Notes under the pieces: generated by a model | Told to the model about the DNA's origin: nothing | The model's input: the letters and a program-made list of their open reading frames with translations, nothing else | The model's database searches: none | Assembly: GCA_013396635.1 (NCBI GenBank) | Contig: WBMW01005515.1 | Location: forward strand, 21,354 to 85,353 | Length of the DNA stretch: 64,000 bases | Source of the DNA: Penelope pileata | Lineage: Eukaryota > Chordata > Aves > Galliformes > Cracidae | Reading direction: 5' to 3' | Translations under genes and position numbers: made by a program | In this document: piece by piece, positions 1-13,300 of the stretch | Position numbering within the stretch: position 1 is the stretch's first letter | Layout of the letters: the number at the start of each line of letters is the position of its first letter

Positions 1-827
1 ATGCGACCTGGACAGGCTGGAGAGTTGGGCAGGAAGAAATCACATGAGGTTTAACAAAACCAAGTGTAGAGTCTTGCACCTGGGGAGGAATAACCACATG
101 CATCTGTACAGGCTGGGGGATGACCCACTGGAGAGGAGCTCTGCAGAGAAGGACCTGGGTGTCCTGGTGGACAACAGGTTGGCCGTGAACCAGCAGCGTG
201 CCCTCGTGGCCAAGAAGGCCAACGGGACCCTGCGGTGCATTAAAAAGAGCATTGCCAGCAGGTCATGGGAGGTAATCCTCCCCCTCTACTCTGCCCTGGT
301 CAGGCCACAGCTGGAATACTGTATCCCGTTCTGGACTCCCCAGTATGAAAAAGACAGGGACCTCCTGGAAACAGTCCGGTGGAGGGCCACAAAGATGATA
401 ACGGGCCTTGAGCATCTCCCCTATGAGGAAAGGCTGAGTGACCTGGGGCTGTTCAGCCTTGAGAAAAGAAAGCTGAGAGGGGATCTTATTAATGTCTATA
501 AATATCTTAAGTGTGGGAGGCAAATGGATGTGGCCAATCTTTTTTCAGTGGTCTGTGGGAACAGGACAGGGGGAAACAGCCTAAAATTGGAGTGTAGGAA
601 GTTCCACACCAATATGCAAAAGAGCTTCATGTTTCAGACGATGGAGCACTGGAACAGGCTGCCCAGGGATTTTGTGGAGTTTCCTTTCCTGGAGATATTT
701 AAGACCCGTCTGTACGCCTACCTGTGCGACCTGCTCTAGGGAACCTGCTTTGGCAGCGGGGTTGGACTCGATGATCTCTCGATGTCCCTTCCAACCCCCA
801 CAATTCTGTGATTCTGTGATTCTGTGA
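1..827 (+). mobile_element. CR1 LINE, 3' part (RT tail, 3'UTR and terminal repeat)
   Basis: A CR1 non-LTR retrotransposon fragment running off the left edge of the window. It encodes the C-terminal half of ORF2 and then a short 3'UTR with the conserved block before the end (TTGGACTCGATGATCTC, then CCCTTCCAACC). It finishes with three copies of ATTCTGTG at 803-826, the usual CR1 3' terminus, which fixes the plus strand. The protein is nearly identical to that of the copy at 13.9-15.2 kb, so both belong to one relatively young subfamily. Whether the element is 5'-truncated just outside the window cannot be seen. Confidence 0.96.
44..739 (+). pseudogene. CR1 ORF2 reverse transcriptase, C-terminal fragment
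   Basis: An open frame of 231 codons matching the thumb and C-terminal region of CR1 ORF2, the enzyme that copies CR1 RNA at the nicked chromosomal target. Seen in order: FNKTKCRVLHLG near residue 3, the SSAEKDLGVLVD block near 33-44, LPLYSALVRPQLEYC near 80-94, RRATKMI-like and EHLPYEERL blocks near 113-130, GLFSLEKRKLRGDLI near 135-149, and the terminal EHWNRLPRDFVEFP stretch near 201-214. The catalytic FADD motif and everything before it are absent from the frame. It is open to its stop but has no own promoter or start, so it is a dead fragment; the ATG is only an internal methionine. Confidence 0.93.
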
Positions 828-3800
828 ATATTTGAATCTGATATTTTGGCAAAAAAAACAGTACATTTTCCTCATAGTTTCATATCATCATGTTGCATTT
901 TCCTGAAATGATGGCATGAAGCATGAATTTATCTTCGAGTGAATTTATTTCCCCTGACTTTGTTTCAAATGATTATCTTCATACACAGTTATATATAAGG
1001 AGGCTCAAAGCTTTAAACCAAATCAAAGATTTGAAGAGATTTCTAGGCATCACGCACAGAGTGTCTAGGAAAATATAATACTGGCCTTAGGAAAGTCAAC
1101 AGGAAATTCCCACTTTTTTGAAATTAGAAGTTATGTCCATCTCTACACAATTTTTGTGGTAGTCCTTTAAGTTTTGAGAATTGCAACCCAATTTCCAATA
1201 TTAATTATGATTGGAATATGGCCAGTCATATAACAAGGAAAGGTCATCCATTGTGTACTTGATTCATCATGTCTGCTCTACAAATTTTGAGAGCAGCACT
1301 GATTTGTAATAAACTGTTTAAATGCCATAGGCAGATATCATTCATATTCACTGTCAGTCAAATGGCAGAGAATACTGAATTTTTTCAGTGAACAGCTTTG
1401 TTGTGCATTTCCTTTGAATTTACTTTCACAGGTTCTCTCGGGAGCAATCTTTTCATAAAGTAACTTTCCCACTCTTGAATCCTTGTAGGGAGCAAAATTG
1501 CTGCTAATTATTGTAATTGCATGTTTCAATTCATTCTGGAGAATCAGGAAATAATTTTATAAGAAAACTGATCTGAACACAGGTCCCCTAGCTTGTTAAT
1601 TTGCTGTTCTACTAAATAACTGTTTTGTTTTACTCCTGATGTTTGCGTAGATTCATCCCATTCTTGGTTTCAATTAGAGCTTATTTAAACTGTTTCCTAC
1701 TAACTTGTCAGAATGAAAAGCTAATAGTATAATTCCATTTTGCAGTGGTAGTAAATCAAATTTTATTTACATGTTCATGAATCATTAATTTAATGCAGAT
1801 ACTGTTTTCGCAATAATTATGAAATAAATGATGACTGCTTTAGGGACTGAATTCATCAATATAAACATGAAAATGCTGAGGACTTTCAAAGAGCACATCT
1901 ATTCATATATCAAAGGATTTTAAAGAGAAAATTCTTAGTTTAAGATTAATACTATCTCAAGTCTATAAAATAAACCAGTTATTTGTATTTGAGTACCTGG
2001 ATAAAAATATAAGTATCAACAGCTGTGCAGCAGAATTAGAATGATTTCAAGAATATCTTTACAAAATTCTATTATATTAGTGCATATGTTTTGGTGACTT
2101 AAATTGTACCTTTCAAGAGTATGCATTTGATTTAATTTGATTAATTTTATTTAATTAACTTCCTTTGGCATTGATGGAAATATACATTGTTATTATACAT
2201 CTCCGATTTCAAATTTAGGAAATAAATAAAGCAGGAATTCAAGTATGTAATATGCTTAAAAATCAGAAAATAAACAGTTTAACCCTACCTTTATAATGCA
2301 GTAATTCACTTTTTTTTTGTACAGTGTCAAATGTAACTGAATCTCTGAAAACATTCCCCTACAATAATCCCACTGTAATCACCTAACATTTAAACTCCAT
2401 AATCTCTCTTTTTTTTTTTTTTTATTTGCTTCATATTCTGTAGATCAGATACTTTGAAATATCTTTCACTGAGTTAGGAGTAAGTTTCTTTAGTAAACCA
2501 ATTTATCTGTTTAATTCTAACAGTTGCCACTGTCTTTCTTCACATTGATTTTAACATTCAATTTTTTTCTGTTCGCAGGAACTGGGCTTTGTTATATTAT
2601 AATTGGTTATATATTATTAGGTCACATAATTAGTACTATTCAAATAAGGAGAGAATGAAAACAGTAAGTCAGTTATTTCCTTCAGAATTTGTCAGTAAAA
2701 CATCAGAGGCTCATTTATATTTGTTGACCCCAAAACTGAAATTAAAATTTAGTGCAATGTTTGATATCATTGTTTCAGATTTAGGCTTTTAGAAATATGT
2801 GAATTAGTAGTCAAATAAACTACCTAAATATAAAATTAATTTTTATAAGTCTTTATTGTTTTCATACAAAAGTTAAAACCATGAACTATCCTATAGATCT
2901 GTTAAAAAAAAACAAAGCCCTACATCTACTTACTTTCCCATAAATCCCTCTATTTCTATATAAAAGACAGGGATATTCTCTTTGTAAATAATTCAGCCTG
3001 GAAAATTTTAAAATATTTGAATAAGTATAAAAATCCAAAATCTAGGAAAATAACCTCTGTATTTTGTATAAGCTAAACAACTGTAATGGTGTGGAAAATA
3101 AGAGTCAGGTGAAGAAGTTTCACAGGATATTGTTAAAGCAAGAGTACACATAAACAGAACATAGATTTGTCTGCACCAAAGGCCTAGTGGTGGGTCAGGA
3201 ACTATGCAAAGTGTGAGTGTTTCTGCTTTTCATGTTTTTAGTTGAAAATAAATATAACTCTCAAAAATTCTGTCATGTTGTTCTCTCTTCTGTCTGCTAA
3301 TATCCCCAGTGTGTTTTGACATTTCAATTCAGTCATAATCATAAGTATGTGCATACATTAAATTTACAGGACGCCTACTTTCAGCACAGAGAATATATTT
3401 TAACTGGCACACATAGTATATATTTTTCATTATATTTTTTCTTCATATTCTCTCTGTTCTCTGTTGCTAAATGAAATAATACCTGAGAATCAAATCTGAA
3501 AGCTATAATAAGTCTGAGTTTCCTTTCTCTCTCTGCCTGCTTTGATGCAGGAGGTTGAGAATACTTAGTATATACTTGAACACACTTGTCAAAACAAGGA
3601 CACTTGAAAATCAGGGGAAGGTCTCTCCCAATTTGTATGAAGAACAGCACAGCTCTTCATCTGACTCTGATGTTTAGAACTATTTCCGACCTAAAGATTT
3701 CATGCAATTCCCAGAAATGAGTAACCATACATTTTTTTCTTTCAAATTTTTAGACACTGTAGTGTATAGAATGTATTTTCTGATGTCTTTAATCACCTAT

Positions 3801-4703
3801 GAGATGTCTGAAAGATATAATAGACATTATTATTATGAATAAAAGTAAATGATCTTTACAGTGGCAAAGCCTAGAACATTTTATTTATTTTCAAAATTTT
3901 TCAATAAATTTTACTGGTTTCTAGTAGTTGTATTATTTTATATACAATTTCATTACAACTCAGCTATTGGCCTGATTTCAACAGTCTGCTTTATCAAAAT
4001 ATACAAATGGAAAATTCACATAGTTATGATCACTGAAATGTTCCTATGTTTAAAAGTCTTTTTAAACAATATTTTCATCTTTTTTGGATCTTGTCTCAGT
4101 TTGGGCAATTTCTCATACACTTCCTCCAACAACTTTTATTTTTCCTTTTCAGGAATTTAAACAAGAGTCTTCTTTATGACCCTCCTGAGCAGCATTTAAA
4201 AAAATGAATACTCAAAATATAAAAAGACATAAACATTTTGTTTGTCTCATGAGATCGATGCTTGGTCTAATCAATATGTCACGGAACAGAATTGCAAAAA
4301 TCACGTGCCATTGATACTCAGCAGGACTTGAAAAGTGATAGGGATAACAGTGAGAGTCTATTGTGTCTGCAAAACTTACTTTTGATGCTTGGTGAGCTAA
4401 GAGAAAACATCATTAAAAAATCATATTTTATCCAGTTCAGTTCTTTTCCCATGAACGTAGTCTTTTTAATGAAGGCATTTAACATCTCAGGATGGGCTCC
4501 ACATAAAATACCATTTTTGTTTACAGATCCAGTAGCCTCTTCTCCTGTTCTTCGTAGTTTACCAATGAACTTCTTTCCAGACAGAGAGTGAGTCAGCCAT
4601 TAATCAGAATTCATAACATTTACATTCAAGTGGAAAAATAATAAAATAAGAACAATTTCTTTTCTACTGATTACAGCTGTCAATGTTACTGCAGGCTCTC
4701 AAT
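828..4703. other. AT-rich unique sequence, no gene seen
   Basis: About 3.9 kb with stops in all frames. Open stretches are short, hydrophobic and compositionally driven (for example 3849-4160). A T-tract lies at 2409-2423. I see no CR1, LTR, splice-flanked exon or RNA gene. Confidence 0.7.
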
Positions 4704-5075
4704 TTCACAGAATCACAGAACCATAGGAGTTGGAAGGGACCTCGAGAGATCATCGAGCCCAACCTCCCTGCCAAAGCAGGTTCCCTACAGCAGGTTGCAC
4801 AGGTAGGCATCCAGACGGGTCTTGAATATCTCCAGGGAAGGAGACTCCACAACCTCCCTGGGCAGCCTGTTCCAGTGCTCTGTCACCCGCACCATGAAGA
4901 AGTTCTTCCGCATATTGGTGCAGAACTTCCTGTGCTCCAGTTTAAGGCCATTGCCCCTTGTCCTATCCCCACAGACCACGGAAAAGAGGTTCCCCACCTC
5001 CATTAGCCTCCCGCACCTAAGATATTAATAAACATTGATCAGGTCCCCTCTCAGCCTTCTTTTCTCGAGGCTGAA
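4704..5075 (-). mobile_element. CR1 LINE 3' end, antisense, 5'-truncated
   Basis: The minus strand reads the last part of CR1 ORF2 and the 3'UTR; the plus strand starts with CACAGAATCACAGAACCATA, the reverse of the CR1 terminal repeat. The frame at 4785-5003 (minus) gives EVGNLFSVVCGDRTRGNGLKLEHRKF-type sequence and ends near the NRLPREVVESPSLEIFKTRL block, so only the final ~70 residues of ORF2 remain. Similarity stops abruptly near 5075 after the SLEKRRLRGDLINVY-coding stretch, the expected result of incomplete reverse transcription. It is related to the 1-827 subfamily but more diverged. Confidence 0.94.
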
Positions 5076-7446
5076 TTTCACGTTACAATTACCTCTCACT
5101 GAGGGAGCTAGTAGATAAGACTCAAAGATAATTTTCTCAAAATTATCATTATATGAACACAGAAAAGGACCTGTTATATATGCTGATGTGTGACTACGAA
5201 GAAGTGGACTACCTCTCATCTGAGCAGACAGAGTTAGTTGTCTATATTAGAAGTGTGATTTGTAAGAACACTCATAAAGAGGATTTTATAAATATAAACA
5301 AACCATAATATGTTGAAAAATGTTGGATTAATGATTAAAAATTGGGAAAAAGGAAAGAAAGTAAATCTCTATATATTCTCTGAAAAGATCATTCAGAAGG
5401 ATGTAGGCTACTGATGGATTCTTATTATTTAAGATTGACCAACATGTGACCAACACATTCTTTGAGGTAGGTAACTCATTAATGAAATATTTCATTTCCA
5501 TCCACTTAACTAGCTGATCCTCTCTACTGTCTTTTTGTAATAAGCATACTTTGACCATTGCAGCTGTATGTGATAATTGTTGTAAGAACATGTTGTTAAA
5601 TCCAGTGATTTCTATTGTTTTATATTCTTTTACAGTAATAATAATAAATGTGAACAGAAAGAATTATTCCATGTTAAAAATAACTTTTCAAAGAGGAGAT
5701 AGGGATCCTAAATGCAGCAGTGTTTTACTTAATTTGCCTGTTCCTAGTTCCACTTTGTATTGATTATTCTTGCTGAATAACTGCATACAATAATTTTGAA
5801 TACACATGATCTTTTTGTGTGGTTTTGTGTGTAAATGCAGGTACAAGTACCTAGCAGTTTGCTTTTAATTTATGAAAGTAAAAAAGCAATCTTCCTTCAT
5901 AAAATCTGATAAGATCTTCCTTCGTGAGATTCTTTTGGGATTATTAGAGATTATTTCCACAGAATATAAGAAGAGTAATGAATATTTTGATGGGAGTTAA
6001 TAAAGTTTTATTCCGTATTTCCTGTACCACACTTTCAGAAGCTTTTCAGTATCTTTATATTATGTACATATATATATTTATTACAAGAAAAAGCGAGTGA
6101 GTTTGAGAAACTATTTTAAACTAGCAGAAAATATCAGGAAATATTTATTTTGACAAAAATTTAGTCATGGAAGCTTTCCTGGGTCCAAGATTGAATATCT
6201 CATCATATTATACATACCCTCTGGGAACAGAACAATTATAAGGGATCATTTCTGAACTGTACGTGCTCTAGGAACAAGTCTCTCTCTCACTCTGACTCAA
6301 TATTCTTGAGTCAGCTTGGATATCTTTTAGGTCCTCACCAGAACAGTGAGTAGTAATGGAGTCTCTACTCTTATGTCAGATAGAAACTAATGTCAAAACT
6401 TTGTATTTTTGTTTCTCAGTCAGATCTTAGAAATAGAGATACTGAAATGTTGTTGCAGAGCATGACACAATGCATGAGTGGAAATGTGACTTCCCACTGG
6501 CAGTCTAAACATGGGCTGGATTTGTTGGTTTATTTATTACAGAAATAAATTTATCACTGTGGGCAACAAGGTCTTAAAAGTAGATTGCATCAGAAAAAGA
6601 TGCAGAGTTAACAGCAGATTGAAATTACTAACACTCTCTGGGAGGTGGTTCCAGGTCTATGAATAAGTGTGTAAAAGATCATTAAATTATATGTAACTGA
6701 GAAAATGGAGGGAAAGTGGGATAAGAAATATTAAAGAAAGACATAGAATGCAGAAAATACAGCTTAATGAAGATCTTCAAAGAAGGAGAGCTGTAATCAT
6801 TCAACATTAAATCTTTTTACGTGTCCTGAACTAAGAAAAAAATGTAGCCTTGTTTTTCCATCCAGTCCTCGCAATTGAAGTAGATTTTTTCTTTAAAATG
6901 GTACAGCTATGTTTAAAGATACTAAAAGAATTCCATTTAAGGAATTTTATAATAAGATTTTGAAAATGAGTTAAAGTTGCTGAATTTGATTATTTTATTT
7001 TAGATATTCACCTCATGATTTATCTTTACTCTGTCAGGATAGAATATTTTCGATGATATATAAAGAAAGCATGAGTTTACAATACCTCAACATTTCTTTA
7101 ACATCTTTGTTTTTGAAATGTCACTACCAGACACATCCACAAATCTCTTTAGTTGACAATGAGACATGAGTTGTGGGACACCTGAAGTGAAATGAACTTA
7201 AGATCTATTTTTTCCATTTTTTTCTTCTTCAAAACTCACCTGCTAGTCTTGTCACTAATTCATTAATGAACACTTCTCATCTAAATATTAGTTTTGTCTT
7301 TTAACAGTATGGTAGATTTCTGTTTTGCTGCTGCTTATCTTTCACTCCAATGCTTAAATCATAAAATATCCTGCTCACTTTCCTCCCACTTTCATTTCCA
7401 ACAAATTGTTATCCAAAATCCTCAGTTAATATTAACAGCTCTTCAC
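5076..7446. other. AT-rich unique sequence, no gene seen
   Basis: About 2.4 kb. Small open frames at 5328-5591 and 5551-5763 overlap on opposite strands, look like nothing known and have no exon-like features. Short AT-rich runs occur near 6060. No repeat family recognised. Confidence 0.65.
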
Positions 7447-7515
7447 AAACCAAACCAAACCAAACCAAACCAAACCAAACCAAACCAAACCAAACCAAAC
7501 CAAACCAAACCAAAA
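7447..7515 (+). repeat. (CAAAC)n pentanucleotide microsatellite
   Basis: About fourteen uninterrupted copies of a five-base unit read as CAAAC/CCAAA on this strand. The purity suggests it is still length-variable. The repeat keeps several frames open, giving spurious PNQTK-repeat and FGLVW-repeat peptides on the two strands; these are not genes. Confidence 0.97.
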
Positions 7516-8924
7516 CGTTCCTTGATTGAAGTATATTGTTTTCTTTAAGAATAAATAAAGAGATATTTTGACTTGTGTCTCTTGATTCAAACATTTTTTC
7601 CACCTTACTAATGTTTCACCTCAATCTCTAAACTTGGGGGGCCTAAGGTTTAAGACTAATTTTAACTATATGCCAAGGGCTAATTCTGACAGAAGTAGTT
7701 GCTCAGATTAAAATGTTGGGGTTTTCTATGTTTCTTCTTAATCCAAATTCCAGTTTATTTTGGCATAGAAGAATATAAGAGTTTTTAATTGAATGCTATC
7801 ACAAAAATGTGAAAGTTAAGATATCATCTTTTAGATTTAGAGATTTAGTCATCAATCTTAAAAATATTTAAATGCATAAATCAGTGATGGAAAAGTGCCA
7901 AAAGATACTATGTTTGACAATATTTATTATGAAAAAGAAGTGTAAGTACTTCACATTGTACACTATCAGTGTTTTTAAAGTACACTAAAATTAAATCTAG
8001 AAAATATTGAAGATTTACATGTCCACTTATTTCCCTGCTTTAAATTTTCCATGTGCATTATAAAGAGCAAGAAGTTTATATTTAGCAAGGATTCTTTTAT
8101 TGTTCCTTTATTATTTTCTTTTCTCTGAATCCAAACAGATACATATGTGTATAACAGCTGAGTTTTAGAGAATTTAGAGGCAGTGGTATATTTCAAGTCT
8201 CAGACATCACGCTGTATATTATTCAGGTTTTCTCAGATCTAATATCTATATTATTTATTTCAGTTGAAGAGTTGAAATTTCTTTGAGGCTATCTGATCTT
8301 TAAATCTGTAAGTTAAAGTATGTAACTTTACCTCTAATTCCTTTGATTTATCCATTTTTGAAAAGACCTGAGGAATTCATAAAGCTGAAAGTCAAACAAA
8401 AATACATTATCTGAAAGGCATGGGAAATATGTCACTAGTGGTATGCATGTAAGCTTTTGTTCATTTCTGATATAACTGTAGGCATATTTTGGTGCTATCT
8501 CTACAGATATCTTTAACATAGCATATTAGAGAGAAATACAATACACAATGTCATGACTTTGTGTAGTCCTGTTTCCATACTCATTAAGATTTTCATTACC
8601 AATCAATTTTAATTTAAATTTATAACCCATCATGTTCATTGGAATTCTTTTTGCAGGCAGCAACAGCTGTGCTAATGAATTTTGTNTATAAATGTGAACA
8701 TAGATTTTCCCTTTCTAGGTTTGCTGGAGTAAAGTATTAGTCCTATTTTACTGCTGTTACTTGAGGAGGTAATCAAACTGAAACTGAATTGCCCACAATC
8801 TTCATCAAAAGCAACAGTACTATATAAGCCTAATATAAATAATGTACAGGGCCAACTGTTCTGTTAGCAATGAAGCAAATAGGTGAAATACCAACAAAAT
8901 TTTCTACATCTAAAAACTGAATTT
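7516..8924. other. AT-rich unique sequence with one ambiguous base
   Basis: No gene, LTR or CR1 seen. A single N at 8686 marks an unresolved base. Short open frames at 7975-8196 and 8334-8519 (minus) show no recognisable domain. Confidence 0.65.
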
Positions 8925-10348
8925 TCATAAAATCAAAGAATAGCTTGGATTGGAAGGGACCTTAAAGATCATCCAGTTTGAACCCCCCTGTTGTGGTCAA
9001 GGTTGCCATCCACTGGATCAGGCTGCCTGGGGCCTCATCCAACCTGGCCTTGAACACGTCCAGGGATGGGGTATCCACAATCTCTCTGGGCAATCTGTTC
9101 CAATTACTCACCACCCTCTGAGTAAAAAATTTCCTCATAATTATCTAATCTAAATCTTCCATCTTTTAATTTAAAACCATCCCCCATGTTCTCTCACTAT
9201 CAGACCTTGTAAAAAGTCTGTCTCCCTTCTGTTTATATGCTCCCTTTAAGTACTAGGAGGCTTCAATGAGATCTCCCCAGAGCCTTCTCTTTCTCAGGCT
9301 AAAAAAGCCCAGCTTTCTCACCCTGGCTTCATAGGAGAGGTGTTCCAGTCATCTGAGCGTCTTTGTGGCCCTCCTCTGGACCTGCTCCAATAGCTCCATT
9401 TCTTCCTTGTGGCTGGGGACCCAGGCCTAAACACCTCAACAGGACAGAGTAGAGGGGGACACTTTCCTATCTCTCCCTGCTGGCCACCCCTCTTTTGATG
9501 CAGCCCAAGATACAGCTGGCCTTCTGTGCTGCAAGTGCACTCTGTCGGTTCATGTCAAGCTTTTCATCCACCAGAAACCACAAATCCTTTCCTGTAGGGC
9601 TGTTCTCAATGAGTTTTCCTTCTAGACTGTACCCATGTTTGGGATTGCCCCAATCTAAATGCAATACCTTATGCTTGGTGTTGTTGAATCTCATTAGGTT
9701 CCCATGGGCCCACTTTTCAAGCCTGTCCAAGTCTCTCCAGATGCCATCTTTTCCTTTTATTGTCAGTTACACCACTCAGTTTGGTGTTTTCAGCTAACTT
9801 GCTGAGGGTGTATCAATCCCACTATCCAGGTCATTGATAAAGATGTTGAACAGCATTGGTCCCAAGACAGATCACTGGTGGACACCACTCAGCACTGGCT
9901 TCCACGTGGTCATAGAGTCACAGAACAAAATACTCTGGCTATGACCATCCTACCAATTCATTATCCATTGTACAGTTCACTCTTCAAATCCATATCTCTC
10001 CAATTCAGAGATAAGGATGTGATATGGGACCGTATCAAAGGTCTTGTAGAAGTCCAGGCTGATGACATCAGTAGCTCTTCCTTTGTCTACTGATGCTTTT
10101 ACTCCATCATATAAGGCCACCAGACTGATCACGAATGATCAGCCCCTGGCAAAGCCATGCTGATTGTTTTGTATTACCTCTTCGTCTTGCATGTGCCTCA
10201 GCATGTTTTCCAGAAGCATCTGCTCCATGATCTTCCCAGGCACAGACATGAGGTTTACCGGCCTGTAATTTCTCCCGGCCTTTCTCTCCCCCTTTCTGAA
10301 AAAAGAGTGATGTTTCCCTTTTTCCAGTCACCACGGATTTCAGCTGAC
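8925..10348 (-). mobile_element. Old CR1 LINE, antisense, RT plus 3' end
   Basis: The minus strand carries a long but worn CR1. The 3' end at 8925-8990 keeps the TTGGAAGGGACCTTAAAGAT block; the terminal repeat is degraded. Proceeding to higher coordinates the minus strand encodes the ORF2 C-terminus, then the frame at 9467-9730 (MDRLEKWAHGNLMRFNNTK, then a GKDLWFLVDEKLDMN block). The rest reads through to the RT fingers region near 10250-10348, where the plus strand shows the antisense of the FRKGEREKAG-NYRPV area. Many frameshifts and stops break the protein. It is older and of a different subfamily from the copies at 1 and 13.9 kb. A bare 9940-10000 segment matches CR1 poorly and may be rearranged. 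Confidence 0.9.
9467..9730 (-). pseudogene. CR1 ORF2 RT fragment (linker after the catalytic site)
   Basis: An 87-codon remnant of CR1 ORF2. MDRLEKWAHGNLMRFNNTKHKVLHL corresponds to the block that follows the FADD loop in intact copies. It is followed by LIENSPTGKDLWFLVDEKLDMNRQ and then CILGCIKRGVASRER. The usual SPAEKDLGVLVDEKL block is altered (TGKDLWFLVD), which shows decay. The frame is closed on both sides by stops; there is no independent start and no expectation of a product. Confidence 0.85.
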
Positions 10349-13300
10349 AAATAAGAACAAAATGATCCAAAACATGACTACGAAGATACATTGTGTGTTG
10401 ATATGCATTTTATACTTGAATAGGAATAGGAAAATTTACAGAAAATGTTTTTTTTTAATTTTTTTTGATAGAAGTTGGAATATTTTTTACTGCCCAAAAG
10501 TAATGCATAAAACTTTTGAGAATGTGCTTGTAAGATTTCTGTACTCAGGATGAATTGGAGTGTGTTTGGTTCAGTCCCCATTTTCAACTGAAGTCACTCA
10601 GTTTCAACACTTGAATGCATCCTGTTTTGAAATTTTTTGAAAATGAGTAGCTTGAAAATTGGATCCTGTTGCTGTTATTTTTGGTTGAGTGCTTTCTTAA
10701 TTATATCAGCTATTTTTGAGTTTTAGTTTTGCTGTGTATTTGCGAAAAGAAGGAGTCATTTGGAAATGGATATAGTTGTTCTTGATGTGGATATAGACAC
10801 ATTTTTTTTTCACTGTTATAGGAAATAACTTCTTGTACTTTATTCCTGATAGTACATTTATGTGTTATTTCATTAAAAGGAGAAAAAATCCTACAGTCAT
10901 TATTTAAGCAAAAGTCTTGTTGGGACACTATTTGTAGGTTATATCAATCTGAATTTGAAATAACAAATTCAGCTTTGTACAGCTCAGATCTTTCAGTGAA
11001 GGTAGAAGTCAGTGCACTGTGCATTATAAACTGAGACATAGTAGGAAACGGCAGTTAGGCATAAAAAAAAAGGATTAATTCCTTTATAGAAACATTTATT
11101 GAGTGCTTTTATTCCTTTTATTTCAATTTTTATATGTCTAGTGATTATTTTTGCCCTGAATCTTAGTAGAATTTTTTTATTACTCATTCGTTCTTCACAA
11201 ATGTTGATTGAAGAAGCATTACAAATGATATGTGTGAAATCCTGTTAAAGTGAATAACAGTGATTTTGTTTCTCATTAGCAGCAGAGTGTAGGTCCTTGA
11301 TGTTTTAAAAAAATGATAGAAAGATTACAAAGTTCAGGTTAAAAAACAAACAAACAAACAATCTACTATTATTGTATGACATATTTCCTTGCTTCTGGGA
11401 ACCTTATTGTGTAGCATCAAGTATTGAAAATACAGTAAAACAATTCTATAAACAATCTAGTTAATGTAGTATGTGGTTGAAATAATGCAGTCCAAAGAGC
11501 TGTCGGAGTTGGATTGTTTCTTGTTTTTGTTTCTGTTTTTGTTTACTGGTGTGATTAATAAATGCCCAAGGAATTGAAAGTTACCTGCATTAGTTATGTT
11601 AACTTTTCTACTCATCAAATTGTTTCCCTAGGTTTTAGCAAAGTAAATACTTTTAAGGGTGAACATATGCAAACATATAAAGTTAATGTAACAAACCTGA
11701 GCTTCCAATAGTTATGTAACTATTTTAATTTATACTTAAAACACTATAGGCAAGAGATAATGAATTAAACCATAGTGATATAGAGAATGCTAACTTAGAC
11801 TCATACTTGGGAGGGTGAATGGCAGGTCTAAAGTCACTTCATATTATGATTAATGTTTTAAAATTACAAGGAATGTAGTGAAAATGTAGGAAAAGGAATC
11901 AGAATTTCTTATTCCTAAAGGGATCCTAAAGGAATCTCCTTCCTATTAAATTTTAGTGTCATACTCCTATTAACTTTGTGGACTCACAGATAACTCATAG
12001 ATGTGAAGCCTAGAGCTGAGGAAGGCTCTTTATCTAAACTAATTTGGCTCTTAAGACAACTTCTTGAGAAACAGAGGCCATGGGTCAAGCTATTCTTCTC
12101 ACACAAACAGCGGAGGGACAAGACATAGAAGTTCCTGCTGTTTAGGTGAATGTGATGAATAATTGTCCTGAACAAGCCTTGTTCAGAAGCTCCAATTACT
12201 ACAGGGAGGTAGTAATATTTTCTAATAAAACATATATTTCTAATAACCTCCCCATAATAAGTATCTTATATATATGTACGTAAAAAAATTCTGTTTCTAT
12301 ATATTCAATTATATAGATAGATACAAATGATACAGAAATAGATAGAAATTATATACATATGTATAGATATATACATGTGTACAGATAGAGATATACATAT
12401 ATAGGTTCTCTAAATCTTAGGTTCCTCTTTCTCAATGCTAAAGATTTAGCATTCTAGGGATATTTTTTTCCCTAAATAGGCAATCCTTCTCTTCTCTGAG
12501 AAGTGTCTCATCTGTTACAAATTGAAGCTTTCTAAGCCAGGTGGAACTCTAGCCCATAAATTTACTTGCTTTTATGCCTACTGTGTGGAAATTGGTTTAT
12601 GTGCTAAAAGCTGAGACCTCAAGAATATTTATGCTATATATCTTCTGTTCAGTAGTAAAAAGGTTTCTGAGAATTCAATATAACTTTAGTTTCCATATTC
12701 AAATATGGACAATAAACACTTTTAAGTAATTAATTGAAAAATCATTATGCCACAGTATACACATCACATACTATTTTGTGTTTCAGGGAATAATCCCGTA
12801 AAAATCTCATTTCGAATGAATTAACACCTTTGCAACTTTCCTTCTGTCATTCATATTAAAAAGTGTGTAAATGAGTCTCATCTGGAATATAACAAGAAAT
12901 AAGAAAAGCATAATCCTTCATGCAAGTTTAAATACTGTATTCTTTACTATCTTAGAAGCCATCAAAAAGTTCTTGTAATCATGGATTGAACTTTCAGCTA
13001 TATCTATATTTTTTCCAAAAGAGAGCACATTAACTTGTCATTGCTGCTGCACTGTCAGAATATATAATTTAATGAGAATAAGAATTAACAGAAGTACATG
13101 CCTTAGCGCTCTATTTATTTGCTCACTAACAGTACATTTTGTATTAAAACATCTACCTTCCTGTAGGAAAAAAAAAAGACAAGCTCTAAATACTAATATT
13201 TTCTTTAAATATTGAACGATTATTCTAGTTAAAAATAGAAAATATGACTTCGTTGTCCAAAGGACAATATCACTGTACCCATTATTGAAAGCCTAATTTC

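Noticed and set aside
3849..4160. 103-codon hydrophobic frame that could pass for a membrane protein
   Set aside because: Hydrophobicity follows from T-rich sequence; no start context, splice sites or recognisable family.
7447..7515. CRISPR-like regular repeat
   Set aside because: Unit of five bases with no spacers; a microsatellite in eukaryotic DNA.
7409..7603. Frames with PNQTK or FGLVW repeats
   Set aside because: Both strands are held open by the pentanucleotide microsatellite.
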